Positions 37,563 through 51,400 of a DNA stretch of 64,000 bases are shown piece by piece. Numbering within the stretch: position 1 is the first letter of the stretch; each line of letters begins with the position of its first letter. The position numbers and the translations under genes are program-made. Below the pieces are notes generated by a model. That model saw only the letters and a list, made by a program, of their open reading frames with translations. It was not told the DNA's origin and searched no databases. The DNA is from Nymphaea colorata (lineage: Eukaryota; Streptophyta; Magnoliopsida; Nymphaeales; Nymphaeaceae), in assembly GCF_008831285.2 (NCBI RefSeq), contig NC_045150.1, positions 5,964,001 through 6,028,000 on the forward strand, read 5' to 3'.

Positions 37563-39643
37563 GCCAAAGAGAGAGAGAGAGAGAGTTCAAACTGGATCAC
37601 CTTTGTTGCATAGCCATGGATGAGGGGGAAAAAGCTACAATTAGTCTTGAAAAAAGAAAAAAAGAAAGAAAAAAAAACCTCTTTCTCACTATCATAGTGC
37701 TCACTGAGAATCCTCTACTTGATCTCAAACAGCTCAAAAGTTTGAACTCTTCCTTGCTCTTAGACTATCCTAAATCCAAAAAGCATGAGAGAGAGAATGA
37801 AATTAGGAGTTTTTTTGTGCAAAAAAAAATTCCCACACATTGGGATTCAATGACACATTATTTTAATTTTCAATAATGTTGTGACAAATGAGCATAATTG
37901 ATGACCCATTTTCATATAGGCACATTATAAGACTTGTGTGCATCAATATCAGTATCAAATTGTATGCCTGCCACTGAAATACAAGGTTCGACAACATTTC
38001 TAGGGAAAAAATTATCACCGTTGTTACTACTATGAACAATGCTACTTTTTAGGCATGTAATTCATATTGTTCTCCAACATACTTTTATGTGTAGATCTGC
38101 TTTGAGGTATGTTATTCTTGTTGATGTCATTTCTATAATTAGAATCTTCTACATATAGAGATTCAACTTTGTTGTTGTTAGATTCTTTGCTGCTAGCACA
38201 TGATAGCAAATTGCATACAAAAAAAATGAAGCCATTTGAAATTGAACATCCTAAATGATTTAGGAGACACATATAGTAACTGAACAAGAAGTAGCATTGC
38301 AAAACTAAATAAAAAATTTATAGAACAACTTAAACAATAAGAGTGGTCGAGTTACTAATGAGGTGATAATGATGATTTGTCATGGTAATAAAAACTAATG
38401 TAACCATTAATGTGTTGAGACAATATAAGGAAATGAACAAGTTATCAGTGCACAATGGAATTGATGTTTCATAACAATGAAAGTGGCATGATGCATATAA
38501 TAAACAACTAGATCAGCAATTGTTGTTGCTTAGTTTGTGGACATGTTCTTTTCTCATCTTTGTAAACAAATGCAATCATGAATGTGTCCAACATCTTTCA
38601 TTACATGGGAAGGTATTCATGATTTGGTAAGGGCTTTTTTGTTTCTTTGTTTATTTCTTTAATTTGATCTGTCGTAATACTATTTTTTCATACATCATGG
38701 TTGTTTATCATTTTGCCTAATGATTTGATGAACTAACCTGACTTCTTGGAAACCTTGCCTTCTTTACCAATGCATGTAGACTAGCCAATGCGGATTGATC
38801 GATCTATCCATCCATAGTTGATTGTTCACTCCATGAGTTGGAAAACATTTCTTCTTCAAACTTCATCTTATTCTTCACCAAGGCAATCACAACTCCAATG
38901 CAATCGACCCAATTTTCTACAAACGTAGAAATGTTATGACATGTAATGTGTTATATATAGTAGGTGTGAATGATGTCTGCGTAAAAGCACAAGAAATTTG
39001 TTGTTATGTGTTTATGGGCATCCATGTAAAAACCCAAAATTGTTTGGTAATGAGTTCAAGTGCATTTAGATAAAAACATGAGTTCTTTAAGTTTGATTGA
39101 CTTTTTTAATTCATGGGCATCATAGTCTTATGGGTTCAACACGCTCTTTTAAGAATATGTTTGGTAAACAGAATAATATGTAATTGTTTCGTAAATATGA
39201 TGTAAAAATTGAGACATATTCATAGAACACTGAATTTGGTTAACTATTGAGATAGATTCATATAAAACAGTGACAAACTATTTTATTTACCAAAAAAACC
39301 TTAATTTTACTTGTTAAATAAATATCTTAAACTCATTTTAGAAAAGAACTAAATTGCAACTTGACACAAAAACATGAAATATGTTTCATTTTTATCTCCT
39401 ACACTGGAAAAGAGATCTGTTTTTAGACTTGGAAAATCGATTTCTAAACCGATACGACGGGGTTTAAGTAGAAACGGTGTGATCTACTAAAAACATTAAG
39501 AAATTACTTTTTAAATAAATAAAATAAAATAAAATATTTTAAAAAGCCAAAGGGGAAGCGTAGCACTTTAATCGGATTTTCGAGAGGGAAGGAGGGAAAC
39601 GAGCGAGAAAGGAGGGAGCGCGAAGAAAGGGAGAGTGTCGATC

Positions 39644-42600
39644 ATGGAGGTGGAAGAGTTGCCAAAGGCGAATGTGAAGAGGATCGTGAAGGAGAAGCTT
39701 GCCCAACTGGGGAAGGAAGGGCAGGATGATCTCAACGTTCAGAAAGAAGCGCTTCTCGCCTTCTCTGAGAGCGCCAGGATCTTCATCCACTACCTCTCTG
39801 CTACGTAACAATCTTCTCTCCAACCCTCTTCGTCTTCTTCTTTTCGTTCCTGACTTATCTCTGTTTGGTGTTTCTGTCGGTTTTTTCTAGGGCCAATGAC
39901 ATATGCAAGGAATCAAAGCGGCAGACTGTCAACGCTGAGGACGTCTTTAAAGCGCTCGAAGAAATCGAGTTTCAGGAGTTCGTTGGTCCTCTTAGGGCTT
40001 CTTTGAACGGTAAACGGTTGCCTTCCGTTTTGCGCGTCTTAATTGTTTATTTTTGTACTCATGAAATAGTGTCTTCTTGAGTTGATTTTTATGTGTTTTA
40101 TTGAGTTGGTTTTACCTCTAGTTCTTTATGTAATTTCTGAAGATCGACTTTGTAGGTATGCCATCTCTTCTAGGCGATGTTTGCTTCTAAAGTTGTATAG
40201 AATGTGCTTTGTCCCTAGAGATCACAGTAGAGATTGAACCCTTTTATCTTGATCGTTGGGCCGAGCAACTTGAATACAACGGGTTCCTCCTACTAACTGA
40301 AACAGAGTCACGGTTATGTGGGGTATACAAATCAGGACAGTATTCAGGTGCTGTATCCTCGCGAAATACATAATCATCCTAACCAAAGGTTGCCCTCATG
40401 CACATAAAATATTTATTCTCTCACCGGCGTCAGCGTATACAAAAAAATAGCGGCAAAGATATAGTTTTGTGTTAAAACTCCATCGGCTAATAGACTAATA
40501 AATTGAGATGGTTTCCTTAATAAAAATGCTATTGAAAACCATAATCACGATTCAAGAAAGCTTCTTTTTTGCATTTTTAGCATGTATCCTTTATAAATCA
40601 TCCACATATCCTATAAACCTGCATTCGACAGCTTTATCTTGAAACTTATGCCTCAGGTACTTGTCGACACCAACATAACAAATACTGCCAACGGCATGCA
40701 AGTCATGATGATCAGGACGAGAACCAAACAATGCATGATAGGGAGTGTTGTCACTTGTCATCAAGGATGGTCATGGGCAATTTGTTGATCATATATACTG
40801 CAGTGTGGAATGTATTTGTCTGTAGGGAGCTGGGAAGATTACTATTATGCATCATTCTCATACTTCTCTCAGCAATATGTTTGTATTTGTGCTTCTTATA
40901 ACCATTTTGTTGAGGTGTATGCAAGCAAGACACCCTTCTCCCTATATCATTCCTCTGGAGATAGTGAATGAAGTCCCTATATATGTGATTTACCCCTTCC
41001 ATTAGATTGGAAAAACTGGATAAACTCAGAACATTGTTGAAAACAGTGAAACAAGGAAAATAATGCAAGTTGTTCTTCATAAAGTATATCAAAGTATAAC
41101 ACAAATAACTATCAATGAAAATAAATATAATGACTATTATAAGCAGATGGGTTGGGAGTAGGAGACCCCACACACCAAAATGTACAATTTCAAAAGGTTT
41201 AGAGGTTCTTTTATTGGCTACATGTAGAGGGGTATGGATGACAATTAGAATATTTTTCACTCTCCATATCCTCATGTAGGCTACCGTCAAAATGAGTTTA
41301 TTTGAAAGAAGATTTCTAACAAAATGATTCACACAATGACCCAACAGATGATGTGAATGATTTGATATATTCTTGGACAAAACAAAAGGTGCATGATGGA
41401 GTTGCAATGGAGAATTGAAACTAGGAGCCTCTTCAAATACGTACAGATCGTCCTGTCTTTTCCCTTCAATGAACTTCTTTGTGTGAAGGTCCTTGAAATT
41501 TATAGAATGAGTAAACTACATTGAAGCGTAATGGTCATCATCAAGTTGGGAAACAGAGACAATGTTTTTCATATGAGCAACATTGAGGACATTAGAAATA
41601 GCGAGAACAAAAGAAATATAGGAAAACAAATTTTCCAGCCTGGGCATAGGATGATCGTTCCATCACCAATGTTAACATGAGATGTACCAAAGTAAGGAAT
41701 AGGGTTGTGGAGTTTACCCGCATTACCTGTCATATGGGTTGCTACTCCTGAATCAACATACCACTTTTCTTGACCATTTTGTCTCAGTTTTAGCTTAGCA
41801 AGGGTAGACAGTATATGTCCTTGACCTCCTTGGTATTTGCATCCATTTATTGACCCTCCACTTTGTTTTAGGGTTGAACCAACAGTTAGCTTTAATGTGG
41901 ACATGCTTATTGCATTGGAAATGAACAGGAATGTTCTCCGTGTGTGTTTGCACTTTGCAGGTATATTCGGAGTAGGTAGGATACCGCTACCGGCCTACCC
42001 CTTTGTTTGCTTTTACCTTGACCACTTCTTCCGCGGGTTGCAAACTAACCTTGCCCTCATCATAGAAACTCCTGAAAACATCCTGAGTATCTTATTACGA
42101 AGAAGAATTTTGAGGAAAGCCTCTCAGCATCATCTCATGTATAAAATCTTGGCCCGCGATATGTAGGGAGGACAAATAGGTACAATAAAGGTGTAACAAT
42201 CGTGTTATAGTCAAGCCCCATTCCCTGCAAAAATTTGCATTAGATCACTATCACAGCACATACTGTAGTTTCAAGTTGGTCTGTAATGGCTTCCATCTTG
42301 TTAAGGTATTCCATGGTGGACATTAGATCATTCCTCAACATCTGAGATGCTCTCTTGAGAAAGACAACCTTGGCCTGTGAAACCTGTGAATATAAGTTTG
42401 AGATAATTGTTCCTATAGTTCTGCTACAGAGCAATCATCAGGGATGTCGACAAGGACTTCCTGTGATAAGGTGTGTGATGTAGGCAACGATTGAGATCTT
42501 TCTTTTCCCAAGCGAGATAGTCTTGACTTTTGACCTGTATTGGTTGAGAATTCTCATTGTGCATCAAAATTTTGTATCTTCTGAATGGAACAAGCCAAAA

Positions 42601-45600
42601 GAATGTTCCTGCAGCTTTAAAATAGGGCTAGTGGAGCAGAGACAAGCATTTTCTGCTCAATCTTTCGGGTGGTGAATCAGAGGTAGAAGGCCATCATTGT
42701 TTGGTACTGTTGGTGACTATGTCAAACAGTTTTTCAGCTTGGTTTGATATAATAGGATAAATAAGGCCCAACGTTCATGAATAACAGGGAAAGGCACTAA
42801 GGCCTTTTATTAGCCTTAGAGGTCTCTGCTTTTGTGTAGGTTGATTACAGAAACTGCTCTGCTGAACGGAGGGAAAATCCATGAAAAGTTTCCTGAACTG
42901 GCCCAGATATTGGATTGGGGTGAAGACACAGCCAGATGCTGCTGGCTGACTCAAGTCTCCCGAACAGCATGATATGGTCATGCAGAGTACAGCTTTACAA
43001 ACTTGCCCTGGGAAAGGGTACCTGGTATAGACCAGTGGCCTGGACAGGGGCTATATACCCTTAACTCCTTAAGATTATTCAATTTTGAGGAAAGGTAGGA
43101 AGGGCCCTCGGATTTGGAGTGGCGTTATGTAACATGGAAGGAAAAAGTCCATTTTGGTTCTAAGTTTTTTCTTTTGACAGAGAAAAATGATGGTTTTTTG
43201 CTGCTCTCCTACTTTGGAGGTGAGGGATTGCTCCCATGGAGGAGCAAAACCGATCCTGGCATCATGTGTTTCAACTTTCAACTGTTTGGTGCTGATGTCT
43301 CCTTTTTTAGCATTAAAAGAAACAAAATTCAGAAATACTGAGAATAGAAAAAGAAAATAAAATTTTATAATGCTAACATAATTAATCTACGAGTCATTGA
43401 GTCTATGACAGCTTACAATGCTCGTCAAATTTAATGTGCTTTGACATGGCTGCTGGTCAAATTTCGTGTCAGTTCATACTCACACCAGCACCTGATTCTG
43501 GTATGGCACATGTGGGGCCATGTCCTTGGAAGAGCTTGTGTGATCTAGTAGTGGAATGTGAATTATGATTTTTGAGGGTGATATTTGTGCTACATGGTTT
43601 GTAGAACATTGTGTGTGTGTGTGTGTGTGTGTGTGTATAGGGGGAAGAGAGAGAGACGGTGTGACTAGTGACAGATGTATACTACTTGCCATTGGTTGGC
43701 CTGCACATTTGTGTTAAAAGTTAAAACAAAATTTGTCCCACTACCTGGAACCCTCCATCTCGGTGGTAGTTCTATGTTAAAACGTGGATCCTAATCAAAT
43801 CCTTGGTCTCAATTTTAGATAATATGATTTATGTATCATGGCAGAAGATACTTCAATTCATGCAAGACTGTTAGACAGATGTCAAGTGGAAAGGGGAATG
43901 TTGAATGCTGAAGCACGAGACATGTAATAGTACTCAAGTAGATAAGCTTTGGCCTATTTTCTTGGACATGATGTAGAAGATTATTTTAGACGTACTTGTA
44001 GAAGCTAAAGAAGGACATGGGTGAGGTTCTATTGTATGTCATTACAGTTTCCCTCCTCGTACAGGTATGTTTAAATTATGGACTTATCGATAGTGAAGAA
44101 ATTTATTCACTTGAACAAGGTAAAAGTTATGTTTCTTATGAAGATAGAATGGTCATGGGCTCATAGCTTATGACTGAAGTTCATAGATGGCAAACCTTCT
44201 GGGGAATCTCCTCAGTGGATTAGGATTGCCAAGAGACTGGGTCAAGGGTCAAATATTGACCCAAATGCAAGCAAATCTTAATGGACTTGGTTTTGCATTG
44301 GCTGAATTGGATTGGCTTGGGATCGCCTGTTGCTAGGCTGTTTCATTAATCACCAATTCTAGCTATTATTCAATATCACTAAGAAACGAACTATAGTTGT
44401 TTATTATAAATAACCTAATCTATGCATGTTCTTTATTTGCTGGTATTTTGTAGTGGTATTGATAATCTGTAGTTATTTAATTTTTTCTGTTTGATAGTTA
44501 CTCTATATGTTTAACTTCTTCTTCAATTTGAAGTAAAAATACATTACAAAAAATTATTACCTGGCCCAGACGAGTCACAGGTTCTTTATTAGTTACTAGT
44601 TAGTATTTTGTAGTTGTGTTGATAAACTATAGTTATTTAATTTTGTCTACTTGACAGTTGTTCTATGTTGTTTAACGTTTTGATCAATTGGTAGTAAAAA
44701 GACACCGAAAAAATTTATTTCCTGACCCATGTGAGTCACTTAGTCAACTCACTGACCTGTGACCCAGTAGTAAGCCGATCAGAGTGCAATTCACTTTTTG
44801 TGTAATACACCGAGTACAATGGAATTTCTATTACATTCAACAGACAGTTTGTTGTTTACATGTCCTTGGACTTGATCAGCCCTCCCTTTAAACCTGGTGG
44901 TCAGATATTTACATCTTAATTCAGAGAATAGGAAATTTCTTTTTTGGAAAACCCGGCCGGGGCTTCAGGGATATGGATCAACAAGCAGCAGCTGAGTTGG
45001 ATTTTCTGCTTGGTGATATGAAGTAACTTTCATGTTTAAAATTATCCCATTTGTAAATGATGCTTAATGTCGAACATGTGAAAAGCCTTGTTAGTGGAAG
45101 TAGAGTGAATCTTAATTGCAAACTAATGGGCTGTTATGTGAAGACAGTAAAGCTCTTAAGGCATGTCACATTGCCAATCATGTATCGTATCAATTTTTTT
45201 TTTTCTCCTGTTTGGAATGTGTATTCTTGAAGTTGATACTTTATAAACCATTTTTTTAACATCCTTTGCAGATGATGTCTAAGATAAATTACTATTGGTC
45301 CTTGACACCCCCTTATTGTGAAATTTAAATCACTCGACCTTTTTCGGTAGGGCACACCTGTGTATTTGTTCTTCTGTTGGTACTAGTTAGTGTTCTTCTG
45401 TTCAGATTAAAGAGTTTCATGCTTGAGAAAAAATTAAGCTACAATGCTTTCTTGACGAACTGTTAAACCGGAAGCTGCTAATCTGCTGCTTTGTCTTCAG
45501 CTTTCAGAAGGAAGAAAGCTGATAAGTCCGACAAAAAAGCTAAAGAACGGAACAGGAAAAGAAAATCGGAAGAGGAATTGTCATGCAACAATGGGAATGT

Positions 45601-45679
45601 TGCTGTTAGTGAAGATGTGGATGGAAGTAATGCAGAAGAAGATGGCCACAAGGATGTGGATGCTTCTCATGATTTGTAG
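39644..45679 (+). CDS. Histone-fold protein, NF-YB/Dpb4-like (DNA polymerase epsilon subunit type)
   Basis: The coding sequence is join(39644..39804, 39891..40009, 45501..45679), 152 aa, with phases AC|G and G|CT preserved. Residues 5-94 form a CBF/NF-Y-type histone fold: ELPKANVKRIVKEKL, then QKEALLAFSESARIFIHYLSATANDICKESKRQTVNAEDVFKALEEIEF. This wording matches Dpb4/DPE3 and the plant NF-YB11-like group, which pairs with a second histone-fold subunit in DNA polymerase epsilon or chromatin remodelling, rather than the CCAAT-binding NF-YB core. The last exon encodes a basic stretch (AFRRKKADKSDKKAKERNRKRK) and a short acidic tail. The tail is shorter than the long acidic tail of Arabidopsis At2g27470 as I recall it. 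Intron 2 is 5.5 kb and contains an antisense copia fragment. Confidence 0.9.
40480..42620 (-). mobile_element. Degenerate Ty1/copia retrotransposon fragment
   Basis: Read on the minus strand the order is gag, protease, integrase, as in copia elements. At 42620-42235 gag-like words include DYLAWEKKDL, TLSQEVLVDIP and YLNKMEAITDQLET. At about 41775-41700 lies the protease segment WYVDSGVATHMTGN (the active-site motif DSG is present). From 41400 to about 40480 are a pre-integrase/integrase remnant, SKPFEIVHFGVWG, SCLHTPQQNG, HNSNLPSSL and a following CRFIGYVD segment. Stops and frameshifts break all parts, reverse transcriptase and RNase H were not found, and no LTR pair or primer-binding site was seen. 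It is a 5'-half relic in antisense orientation to its host intron. Confidence 0.88.
43611..43637. repeat. (TG)13 microsatellite
   Basis: A run of TG dinucleotides in the large intron of the Dpb4-like gene, followed by a short GAGAGAGAGA tract at 43646. Confidence 0.93.
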
Positions 45680-48495
45680 CGGCTGGAAACTTGTGGATCC
45701 AAACGGTTCATAGTTTGGCATCATGGAAAAACATTCATGGTTAACACACATTTATCTCTTTCATTTTCATGTTCCATGCTAATGTATCGTCCAGGTTTTG
45801 GTGTTAAGTTTGCGAAATTATACTCTGCACTGAATATGTGTACTATATCATGTCCATACCCTCAGCCAGTAGCGCAATTTTTCCCTGCATCTGTAATAGA
45901 CCACGTTTGGTGTAGCAGTCACTTTGTTCAAGGCAAGTAATAATCGTGTTCATTTTTAATTATTATGCTGACTTACCTTTGAGCCAGTTCCCTCTCCAGC
46001 GAGACATGAATCTGGATTATCCTTATGCATTAATGCACCATGTGAGAGCATACCTGGATATAAAGTGACTTGAATGCGTTAACCATTCCTATAACAACCG
46101 AAGATTTACTTGAGTTTTTATAACCCATGCAGACTGAATTTACATTTTTTCGGTTCGAGGATCTTATATTTATTTCTGAAGCAGATGTCACCAGTGTAAC
46201 TGAATCGGGGTTTCACCAAGCGAATGTTAGTTGAATGTCTATAATCCCAGGTGTATCTCGGTTTGTCGAGACAAATCATAGAAGTGCCTCCTATCAAATG
46301 AAGTGATGATGTGTTGGTCACGGACATAAAATGCTAGTGTAAAGTTAGGTAGGATTCATCAAGCAAAAATAAAAGCATGGACTTGTAATGGTAGGTTATA
46401 CAGAGCTCAAATTGCATTAAGCAATTTTTTACAAAGAAACTTGATCTTTCACCTTCAACTTTTAGGCATAATGTGAGTTGTCGACAAAATTGTACTGAGC
46501 AATATTTTACGAAGCTGAACTTTCACCTTCAAATTTTTAGGCTTAACATGAGTTATCGACATTTTATTATTTAGTGAACTTTTTCAACATATCTTTTTTA
46601 CGAAATTAATTGTAAAGTTATAAAAAGTTAGTGAAAATTGCCAAGATACCTTTTTTACCGGATTGATTATAAAATATACGATGTTAGATTAATTAAAAGT
46701 GTGTCACAGCCATTTAAAAGAATGCATCATGATCTTTCTGGAATATAACACGTTTGCTGCCTCCACGGCTTGCTATTTATCCTTCGGAAGTTGCATATGT
46801 GCTTTTCGCTCATCTTTTTCAATGGAAACATTTGTTGCTCTGAATGCTACATCCCTTGGTTCTGAATTTTGGTCTGATTAATACCCAATATACATTAAAC
46901 TTGTTAATCAATTTAGAATTGTTTCGGCTAAATTTAACCAGTAAATCTTAAGTGAACATATTTCAGCATAAACATGGATCCAGCTTAACCTTTCGAAAAA
47001 TTTTTTCCCAATTATTCAAAAGGCCATGTAGTAGTATACCATTTGTTTGCAGTTTATAATTTTCAAGAGGAGCTTTATGGCTACATTCGATGGCGCCAGA
47101 TGATCGGATCTCATGTCTAACCTTAGACTGATCTTGTGTCTGACCTTGACCTTAGGCCTGACATGAGATCCAAGAATCCATGAGACATGATTTGAATGTC
47201 GGCGATTGGCCTGAAAACTGCGGATCATAAGCCAGAAAAGAGTAATATCTTTTCACAAGGATTCTCATAATAGAAAGAGTTCTGCCACCTTGCCAAGGCA
47301 GAGGAGGGTGAGAAAAACCTCACCATAGAAGATGATCTCGCACAAAGGAAAAAAAAAAACATTCAAACGACTCAGCCAAATAAATGGGTTTGAGCGAGAG
47401 TAATGAGAACCCGAATCCTTATATGATGGTAAAATAGAGGGATTCAAAGGCCCATTCTCCACCAGAAAACAGGTCATTGAAGCTCCCCTTTTCTACTAAA
47501 GAGGTCATCAAAGACCCGTTCCTCCCCCACCCCCACCCACCAAAACAGAAAGGAGGAGATAAAAATGGCACCATTGGAAAAGAGCATGAGAGAGAGAGAT
47601 GAGCAAACAAGGAGAGACGAGAAACAAGAGGGTGAGAGAGAGAGAGAGAAGTCGAGAGAGACATTTGAAAGAGCCAGTTTTGAAAACTTCAACCTTTGGA
47701 TCTGATGAGATCGAAGATCCCCTAGGATCATAAGGTATAACATCCAAGACCTATCAAACAGCCTACGAAAAAGAACACAACGAATTTTAGCTACGGAGAA
47801 ATTTCACCAACATGGAATAGGTTTCAAGAATCCGTACATGCATCTCCAACAACGATTTAGTTCCATTCATATGTATGCAATTTCTCACGAGCAAGAATAA
47901 ACAAGACTCCTGGATTTTTTGCCAAACGAAAAAGAATTTCTATTTACGAAAAAAAAAACGTCCTAAAGATTAATATATTAATCACTTGACCATGGTCAAT
48001 ACATCGGCCTCGGTGCTCCGAATGGTGCACAAGGGTTACATAATAGTGCTAGATTAAGAAAATGACTGACGGAGAAACATGGTTGATTGGCATACCAAAA
48101 ACCATCCACAACGACCAAATATGCAGAACGACGTCCTGACAGGAAGAGGAGCATTTCGGATTGCTCCAATTATCAACAACTGGAGAACATTTAACCCGTA
48201 CGGTACAATTGAAGACGGTGGAATGGGAGACCGAACAAATTGAAGAGCCCAAACGAATTCAACTTAAATACACTACGTTTTCTTTTCTTTTTTTAACTCT
48301 TTGAAGCAGGTATACACCAAATGTAGGAATACTGCAGGGCCCAAAGAGAAGCATAGCAACTGCCCCAGTTCGAGGGCAGTACCATTTCATGTAACCCGGA
48401 ATCTAGTACATATCCAACACAACCTTCATGATCACCAGAACGCAGGAGATATAGTTTTTTATCTTCTCTGACAGTCGATGTGCTTTGACAGAGAA
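45680..48495. other. Convergent spacer between Dpb4-like and LIF2-like genes
   Basis: Both genes end towards this interval, so its edges are 3' UTR. A diverged duplication of about 75 bp lies at 46445-46560 (CTTTCACCTTCAA(C/A)TTTTAGGC...GAGTT(G/A)TCGACA). At 47106-47171 GGATCTCATGTC and GACATGAGATCC form a perfect 12-bp inverted repeat with a 42-base loop. GA-rich tracts lie at 47588-47660. Short frames near 47.5 kb are products of these tracts and are not called as genes. Confidence 0.6.
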
Positions 48496-51400
48496 TCAGT
48501 AAGGGCGATACCTACGCCCACGGTTGTCCCCTCCACTGTTCTTGCCACCACTTGATCTCCCGCTACTCCCAGCACCACCACCACTCCGACCCCCTCTTTG
48601 CAGTGAAGTGGACGCAGCAACCGGAGGTTGTTGCCTGAGCAAAAAATCAGAACCATGAGAAAAGAAGCTGAATTTTATGTTGCTAGACAAAATGTTCGAG
48701 TTAGGTGGTTATGCAGTGTCACTCACAAGACATATCCAATTCGTCCATCAGGCAGTAACATCGGCACCATGGTCATGCCTGCTGGTGTAGGGCCCCTACC
48801 GTAGATCATAGGCTGCAAAACCAAATAAAATGAAACTTGAGACTGATAATGGAGGTAATGACAAGTACAAAGAACAGATATCACACGGAATAGAAGCCTT
48901 CCAAACCTGTGCAAAGCCAGCTCCATACCCAGAAGCACCCAGGGCACCATACATGCCACCTACCACACCATAACCAACACGGGGGTAATTGGAGATGAGT
49001 CCACTTTTCTGTGTGTTTGAAGGGCCATCTGACTTTTTGTCTGCCTGAGGCTTTGCAAGTGAACATTCAAGAACTTGGCCTACAAATACAACAAATAACT
49101 GTAAATAAACCAGCATTTCCAAATCAATCAAGAGTGTCGAATATGAAGCATTGACGCACCATTAAGTTCATATTTTTCAGTATTTTTGAGAGCTTTCATT
49201 GCGCTCGATCTCTCAGCAAAATGAATAAAGCCAAAACCGCTATTCTCATGTCCAGGTTTAGTAGGAGGCAAGACAACCTTCGTGATTTCACCGTGGTGTT
49301 CAAATAACTCCTTTAGCTGTTCTTGAGTAACACCTTTTGGCAGATTTTTTACATAAATTGCCTTCACCTGTATAAAGATAAAAGAATTGAGTGGAAACCT
49401 TGCAAAACCAAAGACTAAGTATGTCCTGCTGAAACTGATGCTTTCTCTTTGTCTCACCATGGAAAGCACGTAATATGAAAACCATCTCAATGTTATTGAG
49501 CATACAGTCATAAAAAAAAGTACTTCCATATTAGCATTTGAGGTCATTTATCATCTTTTAAGGGATGGTCATCTTCATCAAGAAACATTTTCTACAGGAC
49601 CTCATGGGTTGCTGCATATGGACCATTATTATTGCCTGTTTTGTATAAAAGGAGACATGAACATCGGTTTGGTGTTTCTGTCAAATGGTTCACATGTTTT
49701 GTGCTCCTTGTTTTCCAGACAGCTTCTAGCAAGCTAGTGAAGACTATGTTATACTAGCAGCTAGTCAAGACTATGTACTAAAGGTGCTGAAGGCAATGAT
49801 GTTGTGCACAACCAAAAAAAAAAGAAGAGAGAAGAGTTAGTAAATAGATGAAGCAACAGAAAGAAAACTAAAATGCAACAGCACCTGAGCCGAAGCTGCA
49901 TTGTCAGAGCTGTTCTTAGGGTCTGCCCAGCTAATGGTTGGTGCATTCCCATCAAGCTTAAATTGAGGGTTTGACATCTTTTGCTTGGAATAGTCAGCAC
50001 ATGCGTGATTGTAATATTCAATGAAAGCAAATCCGCGATTTCGACTGGAGTTTTGCGGGTCCTGTGCTCATGGGAAATGACAACGACAATTAGAGTTGTA
50101 AATCATTCAATAAAATAAATGAAACACAACTAAGAACAGTATTTAGGAATTGAGAACCGAAAATCTCTCCAGCCTCGTATAATTTTGAAGGTTGCTAAGG
50201 GTGTGTCTGAATGGTGGAGCACATCTGAGACAGATGCACTCTCTTGTGACAACTACAGAACAATGTAAAAATTGTCCCTTTTCAAATATTGTTGCTTAGC
50301 CCCCTTTATTTTTGTGGGTTGGGAGGAGTCCGGGTAAAGGAGGGGGAGGAGATGTGCTCCTCCACTCATTGGAACACATCCTAAAAGAAAAAATTGCCAA
50401 GTACCTTCAACAGTTCAATACCAACTATTCCAGGACCAACATCAGTTACTACTTTATTCAAGTCCTCTTCTCCCCAGTTCTTTGGAACATTACCAATGAA
50501 CAGCCGATGTTTTGCTTGAGATGATGAAAATTTCAGTTTCCTTCCCTGAAGAGCAAAAAATTAAGAATTGAGATACTCGTCAATAAGGAAGCAATCACAT
50601 TCTTAATAGCACAAAAACTGCACTTTGACATGATGATCGTATATTACCACCAACATAATAAAAGCTTCTAGTATGACTACCAGATTCCACAATCTTTTCA
50701 ATTATATTAAGGGCATCTGTTTAATCATAGGATTCATAACATTGTTTATCCATGCTGACATGCTTTTATTATGCAGAAGAAAAATGCAATTGGACATGTC
50801 ATGCAAAAAGATGAATATCAAAGGCTCATTTTCTTCTTTTTTTTTGGGATAGACAAGCTGGGTTTAGGCAGTTATGCCAACAAAGATACACCCTGGACTT
50901 GGATTCTTGACCTTCTTCAACTTGAAGATCTTAAAGTCCAACACCCTAGGCAGGTCTACAGAGCTCTTCTTGGCAATGAAAGCAGAAATTACCAACAAAA
51001 AAGCTACCTTAATTTCTGTATTATTAAGTTCTTCAATAGCTTTCTGAGCCAATTCCTTGGTTCTGAATGTCACAAAAGCATAACCCTTGTTCTCGTTAGA
51101 GTCTTTCCCCTTCATAATCCTGACCTGCATGTGCCAATTAGTTTAGACAATGTAGTAACTGTCTGTTAGGAGTATGATGGAAACAACAGAATGCAATATA
51201 TACCTCTGTAACTTCACCAATAGGCTCGCAAATGCCTCTCAAATCCTCTTCATTTGCATCCTTTGGAATGCCACCTACATAAACTTCTGAACCATGAGGA
51301 GGAAGTGCAACAAGTTCTGCATGCTTCTCACGTTCACCAGAATCATCTTCATCAGTCTTCATGTCTTCTGCTTCATCAACATTGTGGTCTTCTGCATCAT

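Larger units (their letters stand above)
32460..39643. other. Gene-poor AT-rich interval
   Basis: About 7.2 kb with no recognisable gene. The first 200 bases hold the protease 3' UTR. A short element related to the one at 4101 lies at about 33010-33275 (GAGTTCGAGC, AAGCTTGCTCGACTC words) and contains, at 33095-33170, TGGTTCAATGGG and GGTCCCAATTCAAGTCTCC, which look like pol III A and B boxes of a tRNA-derived SINE. From 33.6 to 39 kb the sequence is uniformly AT-rich; the open frame at 37122-37562 (minus) is listed separately. Confidence 0.55.
40010..45500 (+). other. Intron 2 of the Dpb4-like gene, 5.5 kb
   Basis: The donor is GTAAACGG and the acceptor TTGTCTTCAG. The intron holds the antisense copia fragment (40480-42620), a TG microsatellite (43611-43637) and a diverged duplication at about 44437-44740 in which TATTTTGTAGT(G/T)GT(A/G)TTGATAA and CTATAGTTATTTAATTTT are repeated about 165 bases apart. 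No other gene was recognised. Confidence 0.85.
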
